A program made the translations under genes and the position numbers. This document shows, in pieces, positions 1-9,984 of a stretch of 64,000 nt of DNA; position 1 is the first letter of the stretch, and each line of letters begins with the position of its first letter. This DNA comes from Adineta ricciae (lineage: Eukaryota > Rotifera > Eurotatoria > Adinetida > Adinetidae), in contig CAJNOJ010000379.1 in assembly GCA_905250025.1 (NCBI GenBank), positions 6,813 through 70,812 of the forward strand, in the 5' to 3' direction. The notes below the pieces were generated by a model. That model was not told the DNA's origin and did no database searches. It saw only the letters and a list, made by a program, of their open reading frames with translations.

Positions 1-130
1 AAAAAAGGCAGGTGGAAGAACATTTATAGTTTTTGATTGGAAAGTTATTTCGATCTGAGGTTTTCCCTATTCAATAGAAGGGAACCGGGGGCACATACCT
101 TTGTGGAAAAATGGTCACTCAAAGTACCTT

Positions 131-360
131 ATCAGGTGAGCTCTCGCCGACGAAGTTAAGCATGCGTTAGCGAAGCTTTTTTAGAACTTTTTTTTGTGAT
201 ATAGGTGCCTCGACATCCCCACCTACCATTGATATCGAAGGAATTTTCTGCCTTTCTTTACTACAAATACTGAAAGTGTTATAACGGTGAAATTACATGT
301 AGGACACTCTTGCTAAAAAACGAAAATTTATTGAAAATATCTGCAGAATACAACTTTTTT
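131..360 (+). repeat. Left terminal inverted repeat of the DNA transposon
   Basis: Begins ATCAGGTGAGCTCTCGCC and matches the reverse complement of 2558-2788 over its whole length with scattered substitutions. The match stops outside 131 and 2788, which defines the element ends. Confidence 0.85.
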
Positions 361-612
361 GTTATAGTAATCAGTACTAAAGGATTCATTTTTTAGTATT
401 ATCGTATTTTTACGTTTAGCTCATTAATGCAGACATGCAAAAACGCTGATATTCAAAATCTTTTACGAAAGAGAATCTATTTTTTCTGAGTTAGATTGAT
501 ATAATTATTTTTCTCGTAAAATTCCATTAAGACAATAGGAATTTTGTTGTTCTTACGGAGTAACTCATCGAATTCAAATGAATATAAATAGCAAAAGAAC
601 TGATGTTCTGTT

Positions 613-2339
613 TTATTCTTCATCATCTGAATCTGTTTCTTCACTATCAGATTGTAAATATTGTTCGATATCTTTCTTCATTATTGCATCGGCTGTTTGA
701 TACATTTCTTCAATTCCACGAGCATAATGAAAATACGACATTGCACGTTCATCGTCCATTGTTACCATAAATTGCTCACTCAATAGTTTTACATCATCTG
801 GACGAAATGTTGTGCTTTGATCAGGAACAAATTGCTTGAGATTATTCCATGACAATTCAATAGGATTCAGGCTGCAGTGTAATTTAGGAAGTCGAAATAT
901 TTCTATACCGTATTTCTTTCCAATTCGATCAGTCTATTAAAAAAATGTGAAGCACAGCATAGTTTTAACACATTGAAATAACGCTTAAAAGTGACTCACA
1001 ATATATTCTTTAGGTGGACAATTAGTAGCCACTAGTTCTAACAATTGAGCTTTAATAAATTTCTCCGGGAAATTAATCTTTCTATTTTTCAATCATTTCT
1101 GAATTTCTCCCTTCATTGAAGAACGCTTAGGAATTATTGATTCTTCTGTAAGTTTGCTGTGCCAAGTCGCGTTGTCCAGACAGACAGCGATTCTTTTTCT
1201 TTCTCCTATGAAGAAAGTATCAAAAATCATTAATGAAAAGCACGACTCAAAATGCGTCAACTTACCAATCTCTTCTCTTAACGTTGCACAAGTCGAATCT
1301 AACCACATGAGAAAGTGCATTGAATCCATATTATGATCTTCATTGCATGCCCAAATATCAACTGATGGAATGTGATAACCATTGACGTCTATAAGTGCTG
1401 ATACTGCCAAACGAGATCATATAAAAGAATAATTTATGGGTAACGTCATGGCTCACCTCTCCCTCCACCTTTTTTAATTTCACCTTCGCCATTTAGAGTC
1501 CAAATAGATCGTTTAACTTGTCGAAGATTTATCCAAGTTTCATCATGATAATATAAATGAACGTGAGCTTGTCTAAACTCTTCGAAAATTTGAAAATATT
1601 TTGCTCTTGCTGCAACAAAGGCCTGTGAATCAAGTGCAATTCTTATCTTTCATGTTCGTTCATATATAAAACCAAGCTAAAAAGTAATAAACTTCGTGTA
1701 GTGTTATTTTCCTTTCATTTTTGTCTGTATGAATATAATATTTCACTTACATGCTTCATCTTTCTAATCGATGTACTTGTCGAATGAATAGGAAAATCAT
1801 CATATTGTTCTGTTAATCTTTGTCATGCTCGGATAAAACAATACTCGGGCTACCACTATGCATTTAAACGAGAAGAGTTAATTTTCGAACTATATAAATA
1901 GCCTTTTACTTTTCTTCTCAGGACATAATGTTTCAGGAACAAGATGATCGATATGACTTGTTGATGGATAGACTGCAGATGCTGTATGCCAATGACAAAG
2001 GATTTTAGCTGGTACGTTGTACGTTGAATATTAAAGTCGTTTAGATGTTGGATACACAATATCACGACTACGAAGATTTTTACAACTGTCTCCGCTTTGT
2101 TTTTCTCTTCCATCTCTTTTCGTTCCTGTGATACTTTTTTTTAGTTCTTTACATCTTGAATGGTGTAAATCATGTGTTAATCTGCAAACAGACCTCTCTG
2201 AGATATTTAACATTCTAACAAGACGATCTTTCACATTATAAAGAGGAATAACTGCACCATTCTTCTCACTTTCGACAAAATCGATAACATGAAACATTAG
2301 TTGTTTCAGTTCTTGTGAAAATTCATGATCGGTTGACAT
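613..2339 (-). pseudogene. IS630/Tc1-mariner-like DDE transposase, several exons, decayed
   Basis: N-terminal part (2339-2031): a helical, DNA-binding-like segment starting MSTDHEFSQELKQLMFHV. Central part (about 1640-1460): YYHDETWINLRQVKRS, where the Asp of HDETW is the first catalytic acid. Next segment (about 1410-1093): PSVDIWACNEDHNMDSMHF, then LDNATWHSKL, the second catalytic Asp. C-terminal segment (about 900-613): RLPKLHCSLNPIELSWNNLK, where the Glu of NPIEL is the third catalytic residue, ending in an acidic tail SDSEETDSDDEE. Small introns with GT/AG ends separate the blocks, for example about 1408-1456. At least one in-frame stop lies near 1650, so the copy is probably inactive. 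The DETW, DNATWH and LNPIEL set is diagnostic of the superfamily. Confidence 0.75.
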
Positions 2340-2557
2340 TATAATTTAATAGATTACCTATAACATAAAACATGTGCATATCAAACAGAAAAGAAAAAAA
2401 ATGATCAGGACAAACATAGGAAACATATACACTTTTTTCTTCTCATTTTTACCATTCTGTCATTTCATTCTGACCAACATGTAATCGAAGATGGACTAAG
2501 CAACATATATATCAAATTGGAAAAGAAAAAACTTTGTTTCATTTTGCTTAATATTGT

Positions 2558-2788
2558 AAAAAAGTTGTATTCTGCAGATATTTTCAATAAATTTTCGTTT
2601 TTTAGCTAGACTGTCCTACATGTAATTTCACCGTTAAAACGCTTTCAGTATTTGCAGTAAAGAAAGGCAGAAAATTCCTTCGATATCAATGGGAAGTGGG
2701 GATGTCGAGACATCTATATCACAAAAAAAAGTTCTAAAAAAGCTTCGCTAATACATGCTTAACTTCGTCGGCGAGAGCTCACCTGATG
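2558..2788 (-). repeat. Right terminal inverted repeat of the DNA transposon
   Basis: Reverse-complement partner of 131-360. It ends ...GGCGAGAGCTCACCTGAT. The inner boundary is the run AAAAAAGTTGT at about 2558. Confidence 0.85.
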
Positions 2789-3869
2789 AGACTACTGAGC
2801 CTAGTCGAAACGCGTCGTAGGATGCTTGACTGACCCACACCCTCAAACTCGTGCATGCTTTGCTCGTCTCATCTGGCATTTATTTATATTGTCTGTATTG
2901 CTAAAGAAAGCAATTAACTCCCCTCTCTCCCTTTAGTTTAGAAGACTCCAGGTCTTCGTATGTGTGCTCGCGTGTCAATTTGTTAAAGTGGCCTTCTCTT
3001 TAGAAGAGCCTTGTGAAATGTCATCTGCGACTGGTTTTTATTACTAAATAAAGAGTTCAAACTCTCATAATTTGAATAGTTTTGTTCCATAAAACAATAT
3101 CAGTATTATAAAAACATACAATATATAAATTTATTAAAAAAAACTCTTTCTATTCCTCTATGTACTGGGAATATGTAACTCTTTCCGGATGAATGTTGCT
3201 AAACGGCAACAGCGAGTTTATGACTTCATTGATAACTCTCCCGGATCATTGCATTGTTGATATACTTGACTGTCAATAATAGAATTTTGTTAGCACAAAA
3301 ACTAGGAAAAAAGCAAAATGTTACCATTTGGCAACATCTGGTTGTGAAGGATCAAAAGCTTGTGAGATAATCACATAAAAACAGTAGACAATACCAAAAT
3401 ATTAAATGATTCTAACCAATTTTCGATCTAGAGCAACAACTAATGGACAGTACGAAAATTTGTCGCGTTGTACAAGAATCGTTAACTGATAATTAATGAA
3501 AACTTACACTAATACCTACATCATATTTGTAGTTTTCTTGTATGTACAGTACTCAACCAGAAAAAGAACGCAATTATGTTGTGCTCATCTATATGTTGTT
3601 TCATGTTCTGAGGACATCTGTAAGCGAGCCGACTTTGATTCGCGAGCATCCTAGCCTGTCTTCGTAGTATCATAACGAACCGTTGGAACTGTCAATTCAA
3701 CCAGTCAGAATAAAGGTGAAAGTTATACAGATTTGTTTTTCTGCTGAAATAACTCTTAAAATATAATAAAAGCTATCGCGAATTTCACTCGATCATTTTT
3801 TTAAAATGCCTGACAAAAAAGTCGTAAAAATCATATTGCCATACCAAACGGTATGAATAAAGATGTTGA
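2789..3869. other. Non-coding stretch
   Basis: No ORF or family signature seen. It is AT-rich, with a short C-rich tract CCCACACCCTCAA at 2834-2846 of the telomere-like type found elsewhere in the window. Confidence 0.5.
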
Positions 3870-4140
3870 TACACTGTAAATAAAAAGGAGCAGTACCGAA
3901 CCCGTCGAAAAGGCTCCCTAGATTCTAAACGCTTACGAATGCGACGACAAATCGAATGCAATGGATTTCAAAATCCACGAAACCATTTTAAGTTTCGCAA
4001 AGCTAAAAAAAAAGGTTTCGACGGGAGATGCGAAACCTCAAGGTTCAGTACTACAGTTTTATACAGAATGATTAAGATTTTGCATCTCCCGTCGAAACCT
4101 TTTCGGCGGATTCGGTACTGCACCTTTTTATTTACCGTGA
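3870..4140. mobile_element. Foldback MITE with TACACTG-type ends
   Basis: TACACTGTAAATAAAAAGG at 3870-3888 continues as an inverted repeat into GCAGTACCGAA. The partner TTCGGTACTGCACCTTTTTATTTACCG ends near 4137-4140. Inner arms also pair: GGTTTCGACGGGAGATGC near 4014-4031 against GCATCTCCCGTCGAAACC near 4082-4099. There is no transposase inside, so it is non-autonomous. The 87-aa ORF across it is an artefact. Confidence 0.65.
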
Positions 4141-4395
4141 AGTCTCAGTTTTTGGTTATAGGTTTCTTTTTGTCGATCGAAAAAAGTTGTTCGTCGTTAT
4201 AGACGCAGGAAAAAGATTTTTTGTATTCTCTTACAAAGAAACATGGACACGCGTACAATGAATGAATATGAATCATCTTCTGTTCAAAAGCAAGTAATGT
4301 TGCGCTCCAAGCTTGATAAACTTCGAAGTTGGATGAAAACTTTCTTAAAGTGGTAAAAACAAAAGTAAATGTGTAAAACCTCTAATAAAAAACTA

Positions 4396-4725
4396 GCACA
4401 CTGTAAAAAAAGGGTAGAATAATCAACCCTTTTTAAGGGTTAATAAACCCTATAGTATATATGGAGAGTATGTTATACGTTGCCCTTTCATATATCCTTA
4501 AAGGATTTATTAACTTCATAAACCGCTTTTGTCTTCTACGGTTCTTCTGATGCATATATGCGCAAACCTTTTAAGGTTAGATGAACATTCATCTACCCTT
4601 AAAAGGTTTATGAAAAAGAAGGGTTTTTGAGAGAGTATATGACGTTCATAAATCCAAAAGGGGTTCATATCACGACCATCAATTCTTTTGGAGGGTTTAT
4701 TAGTCTACGCCTTTTTTTCAGTGTA
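4396..4725. mobile_element. Foldback MITE, CACTG ends
   Basis: Left end CACACTGTAAAAAAAGGG (from about 4397); right end CCTTTTTTTCAGTGTA (to 4725). The interior has many repeats of AACCCTTTTAAGGGTT type in both orientations (4427-4700). No coding capacity. It shares the CACTG-plus-A-run terminus with the elements at 3870 and 6936 but has a different interior. Confidence 0.6.
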
Positions 4726-5960
4726 GCCGATTGTTGGACAATATCGGAACCTCCAGTTCGACTGATCAATGAGAACCTGAGTAAAAATATATCCTAGTTT
4801 TATGTCGTGTTGATATTAAATTGCAACTTGCTCGCTTTGACGATGGAAGCACTAGTAATGCAAATGACAAAGATCCAGTCGTGGCGTCGTATCTAAGATC
4901 TTATATAACCTAGCAGTCCTATACCACCTTGAAAAGTTACGTAAAACCCACACGAAGAATTGTAACATCTAACCATCTTCGAGGAGTTCTGTGAGAGATT
5001 TTTCAAAAATATCAGTGTGTTATAACATTACGCAACATCCTACTACGAAGTTTTATGAGCTCATGAGGTTTGTTACAGATTCTGTGTAAGGCTTGTGTAA
5101 AATCGTTCGAGACTATGCTGATGTTCGATTTTCGTACCATGCTGTATACATTTCCGAGGTCAGATGTGCATTACGGAGAATTCTAATCGAATTGATTGTG
5201 TTCTCGAATATAAGTATACATCATTCATTTGAGACATTGCCAAAAAGTTGAATATTCAGTTTCGTAGACACCAAATAAATACTATCGAATACTTAAAAGC
5301 TGTATTTTTTTAATAATAGGAAGTGATAGATGCTTGAAAAAACGGAGCCGACCAAAACGAAGAAATAAAATACATTTTCGTTTTGAATTCTAAAAAGTAG
5401 TTAAGAAATCAATTTTTGAGCACGTCACTGAGAGATTGATGAAGTTTTAGATTCATCTCATTTATCTTATACAGCAATCTGCTACTTTAACCGTGTGTCG
5501 GACATTCATAAAGTGCTTAGCTCAACGTGGTGATTCACTAGAATTGGATGGTGATCGTCTAGAAATAGTAGAAAGATTGACTTTAAGTCGAACTCTTCCA
5601 TGACGATAATACCATACTGGAATAGTACTTCTGTTTCCGTTATTCAAAAAAAGATAATTCGATTGTTTACCGCTCGGCAAGCAAGAACAGAAAATTAATG
5701 AAAAACACTTCGCGATGAAAAAATCAATAATTATACTCAACTATCAACCGCTTGGGATAAATCATACGCTCAGATTAAACTACTTATATACTTCCTCAGC
5801 TTCTCTATTCACTAAACATTATTCATATATTTCAAGAGTAGGGAGAAATATGAATATACATTAAAGTGCACTTCATTTGTTTGCTATTTCAACGATCACT
5901 CATTTATTTATTGACATACCTGACAGTATATAATACTTTGTATTCATATACTGAGTGTAG
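4726..5960. other. Non-coding stretch upstream of the Gly/Asp-repeat gene
   Basis: No supported gene. A TATA-like AGTATATAATAC at about 5925-5936 lies 40-50 bp before the first Met codons of the next gene and may be its promoter. Confidence 0.4.
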
Positions 5961-5962
5961 AA

Positions 5963-6325
5963 TTGATCGGCAGAATGCGACGAAGTACTATGTTGTTTGC
6001 TATCATGTGTCTTCTGGTGATACATGCCATGGCTTTGGATGAGAGAAAGAAGCGAAGTATTGGTGAAAATCATTATCGAACTATGAACAAACGACAAGAT
6101 GGTGGCGATGGAGGTGATGGAGGAAACGGTGGTGGCGATGGAGGCGATGGAGGAAACGGTGGTGGCGATGGAGGCGATGGTGGCAATGGAGGCGATGGTG
6201 GCAATGGAGGCGATGGAGGCGATGGAGGCGATGGAGGCAATGGTGGCGATGGAGGAAACGGTGGTGGCGATGGAGGAGATGGAGGTGGCGATGGAGGCGA
6301 TCGTAGACGTCGATACACACACTAG
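5963..6325 (+). CDS. Small secreted protein with Gly/Gly/Asp-Asn repeats
   Basis: 120 aa from the first Met at 5963; the Met at 5975 (MRRSTMLFAIMCL...) is a better signal-peptide start. The hydrophobic core MLFAIMCLLVIHAMA is followed by LDERKKRS, with a dibasic site suggesting proprotein cleavage, and a second basic pair NKRQ. From about residue 48 to 112 the chain is almost wholly GGDGGDGGN-type repeats, then an Arg-rich tail RRRRYTH. The DNA is a 9-bp minisatellite (GGAGGCGAT-like) at 6100-6300, so length probably varies between alleles. A polyadenylation signal AATAAA lies at about 6437. Function is unknown. Acidic glycine repeats could bind ions or form a matrix, but that is a guess. Overlapping ORFs in other frames are products of the repeat. 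Confidence 0.6.
   Translation: MIGRMRRSTMLFAIMCLLVIHAMALDERKKRSIGENHYRTMNKRQDGGDGGDGGNGGGDGGDGGNGGGDGGDGGNGGDGGNGGDGGDGGDGGNGGDGGNGGGDGGDGGGDGGDRRRRYTH
6098..6300 (+). repeat. GGAGGCGAT/GGTGGCAAT minisatellite
   Basis: Trinucleotide-periodic 9-bp units encoding Gly-Gly-Asp or Gly-Gly-Asn inside the secreted-protein gene. Confidence 0.85.
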
Positions 6326-6935
6326 AATATTTTAACAGTGTAGAAAGAGTGTAGTATATCTAAATACTTCTGGTGTAAACATCACACTTTTAGTTCACAG
6401 AAAATGTATGCCCATTTTCTCCGGTTCTGTAAGTTAATAAAGAACAGACAGTATTACGGCTATAAATGGAAAAGACTTGTGTGAAACACGATTCGAAAGA
6501 CAGTATTGTAATGTTTATGAGTAGAAACCTGTACCTACCCTCCCTCTTCCCAGAAACGTTACAGACAGGCTAGAAGCCATATCAGAAACCTTATTGTTGA
6601 ACTGAATCATATGCTATCTACTTTAACAACAGTGAAAGGATGCTATCCGCTGTCGTATACCGACCAAGGTAATCAAAATATTCGTTGTTTTTTATATTCA
6701 GATGCATCATTACAAATACATAAAAATAGCTTGTGCAAAGATAAATGTACACAGAATTTTGCGAAAAACGTTGAGCTTAATATATTTACAATGCGTATAC
6801 AGAAGAAGAGTGGAAAATAAACACTGTTTCCGTAGGTTTTTTCACACAATTTGGCAGGAGACAGACATCTACAATATATAACTCTGATTTTGTGAGAGTG
6901 TGAAAGTGTTTAAAATGACGTTGGCCTTGATAGGC

Positions 6936-7412
6936 TACACTGGAAAAAAAAATAAGGTATTCGACCAAACCCCTCAAAAAGGTTTCGTAGGCGCTCAACG
7001 CTTCCAGATGTGTCGACATATTGGAAAAACTGCTTTTCCAAAATCTACGAAACCAAAAAAGGATCAGTCGATGGGCACACACTCCGAACCATCACCACGG
7101 AACCTTTTTAAGTTTCGCACGGTCCCAATAAAGGTTGGTCAGATAATACGGAACCTCAAGGTTTCGCCCTATGGTTTTGTACGAATCTACGAAGGTTTCG
7201 TATTTTGCGACGAAACCTTATTGGGACCGTGCGAAACTTAAAAAGATCCCGTGATGATGGTTCGGAGCGTGTGCCCATCGACCGATCCTTTTTTGGTTTC
7301 ATAGATCTTGGAAAAGCAGTTTTTTCTACATGTCGACACATTTGAAGACTTTTGGGCACCTACGAAACCTTTTTGAGATGTTTGGTCGAACGCCTTAATT
7401 TTTTTCAGTGTA
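6936..7412. mobile_element. 477-bp foldback element, TACACTG ends
   Basis: TACACTGGAAAAAAAAATAAGG at 6936 pairs with CCTTAATTTTTTTCAGTGTA ending at 7412. The arms extend over nearly the whole element: GGGCACACACTCCGAACCAT (about 7073) against ATGGTTCGGAGCGTGTGCCC (about 7257), and AAGTTTCGCACGGTCCCAATA (about 7110) against TATTGGGACCGTGCGAAACTT (about 7220). Non-autonomous. The arms have diverged slightly. The short ORFs on both strands are artefacts of the arms. Confidence 0.75.
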
Positions 7413-7514
7413 CGCACATTAAAGAAGTTCTGTACAGCGAAAAGTGTCGAAAAAAGTATCGACCAATGATATCTCACTAATGCATAGGGGACCTCCGTTA
7501 TATACTTCATATTC

Positions 7515-7610
7515 CCTCGACTGAAAGGAGGGTCATACGAAAAAAAAATAGTTTGTATGTTTGTCTGTTTGTGTCAGGGTCAGAGGTCAAAGGTCAAAAA
7601 AAACATTTTT
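7515..7610 (+). repeat. Dispersed repeat (GTCATACGAAA...GGTCAAAGG)
   Basis: The stretch AAGGAGGGTCATACGAAA followed by a T/G-rich block and TCAGAGGTCAAAGGTCAAAA recurs inverted at about 37535-37615, and in more diverged form at about 33568-33640. Confidence 0.55.
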
Positions 7611-7914
7611 TTCGAAAAATGCTCACAACTTCATGAAACATCGTTTGGGAGGGATCCTAAGGCTTGAGGTTGGCTGGATGACGGGTGAAGGGGCAGGAAC
7701 GTGACAGAAATGAAGAAAACATTTCAACCGCGCCCAAGAGGAGGGCTACATAGAAGAGTTGATTACGAAAAAGTAAAAACACATTCGGTTGACTGTCACA
7801 TACTAAAGGCCACTAATCCAAAAATACATTCATTCACAGGTTACATACTGGAGAGCAATCTTAAATGCTGAGCTTCGATATATTGCAAGTTTTTGTAGGC
7901 CTTTAAGCCTTTTA

Positions 7915-8675
7915 ATTAAGGAGATAGCCTCAAATGTTCGGACGCGAATAATTTTATCTATGAGATGCTGATGGAATGCTAATTAATTTTCGATATTTTT
8001 TAGTAACACACGGGTAATTATATGATAGATAGGGAAAGCTTTGGAGCGGCGAGTTGTGAGTGGCGCCTGGTAATCTAGCCAGTCACCAAAGTATCAACAA
8101 TCCGACACGTTCGAATGCGAAATATATAGAGTCTCATTTGGTTTTACCGAAATTATCTTTCTTTTAGAAAAAGGAGGACATGTTTAAAAGTGCAAATCCA
8201 TAATAGTCATTTATAGCAAACTCCTGCTTCCTGTGAAGAGTAATTGTCAGTCAGGAATATCGAATAATTCAAAGGAACACAAGTGGTATTTTGGCTCTTT
8301 TGAAGACTGTGAGGCGANACAATCCGACACGTTCGAATGCGAAATATATAGAGTCTCATTTGGTTTTACCGAAATTATCTTTCTTTTAGAAAAAGGAGGA
8401 CATGTTTAAAAGTGCAAATCCATAATAGTCATTTATAGCAAACTCCTGCTTCCTGTGAAGAGTAATTGTCAGTCAGGAATATCGAATAATTCAAAGGAAC
8501 ACAAGTGGTATTTTGGCTCTTTTGAAGACTGTGAGGCGAATGAAGATCAGTTTCTGGGGACCCCTTCAAAGGTTATACTTCTGTCTTTTTTTTGAATAAA
8601 ACGCACATAATACTATTTTACTTTCAGTCAGTGGTTCAGTCGAGGGCATAGCTAGTCTGCCTCGACGAGCGTTAC
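7915..8675 (-). repeat. Interspersed repeat, inverted copy at 45148-45735
   Basis: Apart from the artefactual 221-bp duplication at the N, this block is the reverse complement of 45148-45735. It ends in the conserved box read on the minus strand as AGTAACGCTCGTCG-like (about 8637-8672), which also caps other repeats. No coding content seen. It is probably a non-autonomous mobile element. Confidence 0.6.
8318..8318. other. Single-N contig join with 221-bp unresolved overlap
   Basis: Sequence 8097-8317 is repeated without visible difference at 8319-8539, immediately after the N. This is what is expected when two overlapping contig ends are abutted instead of merged. Confidence 0.85.
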
Positions 8676-8779
8676 AAGTTGTTAGAGTCTGACCTAAAAA
8701 TTTTCTGATTAACAGCTCAAAATATTCGAGATAAGTGGCGGGTGATTTGCAGCACAATACTATATCCAAAATCCGTGGC

Positions 8780-9700
8780 TAAACCGAACCGGAAAGTTGG
8801 AAAATGAATCTTGCCATAGGGGGTCTATAATCATGGGACAGGCAATTTTCAGAATTCGACAGCTTTCTTCTGAATTTCCAAGGATATCTAACGAGGATAT
8901 TAGACTGGTAAATAGGCTTTAGATGAACCTACATCCACATACCGTCGGTCGATCAATATCTCTTGTTGCTCAGCTATCATTACAACCGACAATAGATAAC
9001 TGCATAGGAAAAGCAGGCAGAGCCATAGCAAAAATGAAATGGCTGAAAAAGAATAAAATCGTCTCGCTCGAAGTCCTACGTAAATGTCTGTTCACATTTA
9101 CCTTCCCGCATTTAGCGTGGATCTTTCCTCTCTACCCCTTCCTTCCACAAGGACAAAAAGAAGCCTTAAATAGGAAAATCAGAGTCGGAATTCGTATAGC
9201 ACACAGATGCCCCTACATCGAAGCGAAGGATCTGCATACTGTAACGAAAGAGGAAAGCTTAGAGTTCTATGTGAAAAGGTATATCAGAAAGCAAATAACG
9301 AACGCGAATAAAACCGATCTTAGTCTCTCTCCCTTCTTCGAAGATATATTCAAATGGGATTGGATGAAGAAAAAGAAGAATGACGGAGTCGGACACTTTT
9401 TCAGAACGAGAAGAGTGAAGAAACAATTGGAGAGGCACGAGGTGCTGCTGATAAAATGGATAGAATTCATAGCGTAAGAACGAACCCCAAGAGTCGAAAC
9501 GAAAAGGAAGAAAAAGGGAATGAACACATAGCTCCCGGAAAATAAACTTTTTGGACCACGGACTTCTTAGCCTATCTCTCTCTCTCTCCTTCTCCTTTTT
9601 ATACAACAAGCTGTTGATTTTTGCGTACTTTATTTTGCCCCTTCTCAATCTCTTCAATCATTATACTCTGATTTGTAAGCACTCCCGAGTGTTACAATAA
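8780..9700 (+). mobile_element. 5'-truncated LINE (non-LTR retrotransposon) 3' end
   Basis: The open frame at 8923-9477 encodes the region downstream of the reverse transcriptase catalytic core: IDNCIGKAGRAIAKMKWLKK, LEVLRKCLFTFTFPHLAW and RIAHRCPYI. This matches the thumb/C-terminal region common to many non-LTR elements, where the fixed spacing RxxIxxxxxL...L..CxxxxxxPHLxxxxP is typical. Upstream, 8780-8920 continues related coding sequence in other frames. After the stop comes a CT-rich stretch and A-rich 3' sequence (AATAAATAGC, AAATAAAATAAAC up to about 9745). The catalytic RT and endonuclease parts are absent. Confidence 0.6.
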
Positions 9701-9984
9701 ATAGCTAAAACACATATCTCTTGTTGCTGAAATAAAATAAACATTTTCGTATGCGGGTGTCAGGGGGATCTATAATTTTGATACGTCCTGTACAGAAGTG
9801 ACGGACGGATAAAGTTTGAAGGTCACATTTGTGTCTTTACTTTATCAATATTTTTCTTCAAGCACCTATTTTGTAAATAATAATGAACGTCTTTATTTAT
9901 TATTTGGATCGATATATCTCATAGATCCTGGTTGAAATACTAATTGTCAAATGAAATGTTTCAATGACTGATCCATTAAGAAAA

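Larger units (their letters stand above)
131..2788 (-). mobile_element. DNA transposon with 230-bp terminal inverted repeats and DDE transposase
   Basis: The left arm (131-360) is the reverse complement, with few mismatches, of the right arm (2558-2788). The interior encodes on the minus strand a transposase of the IS630/Tc1/mariner superfamily (DDE_3-like). This suggests a cut-and-paste element of about 2.66 kb. I see no clear target-site duplication: the flanks are TT on the left and GA on the right. TIRs this long are unusual for the superfamily, where a few tens of bases are common. The element looks decayed. Its orientation follows the transposase. Confidence 0.8.

Noticed and set aside
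6073-6335. Pro/Ser-rich, His/Arg-rich and Met/Ala/Val-rich ORFs across the Gly/Asp repeat
   Set aside because: They are other-frame readings of the 9-bp minisatellite.
6786-7510. Several overlapping ORFs of 67-113 aa on both strands
   Set aside because: They come from the long arms of the 6936-7412 foldback element.
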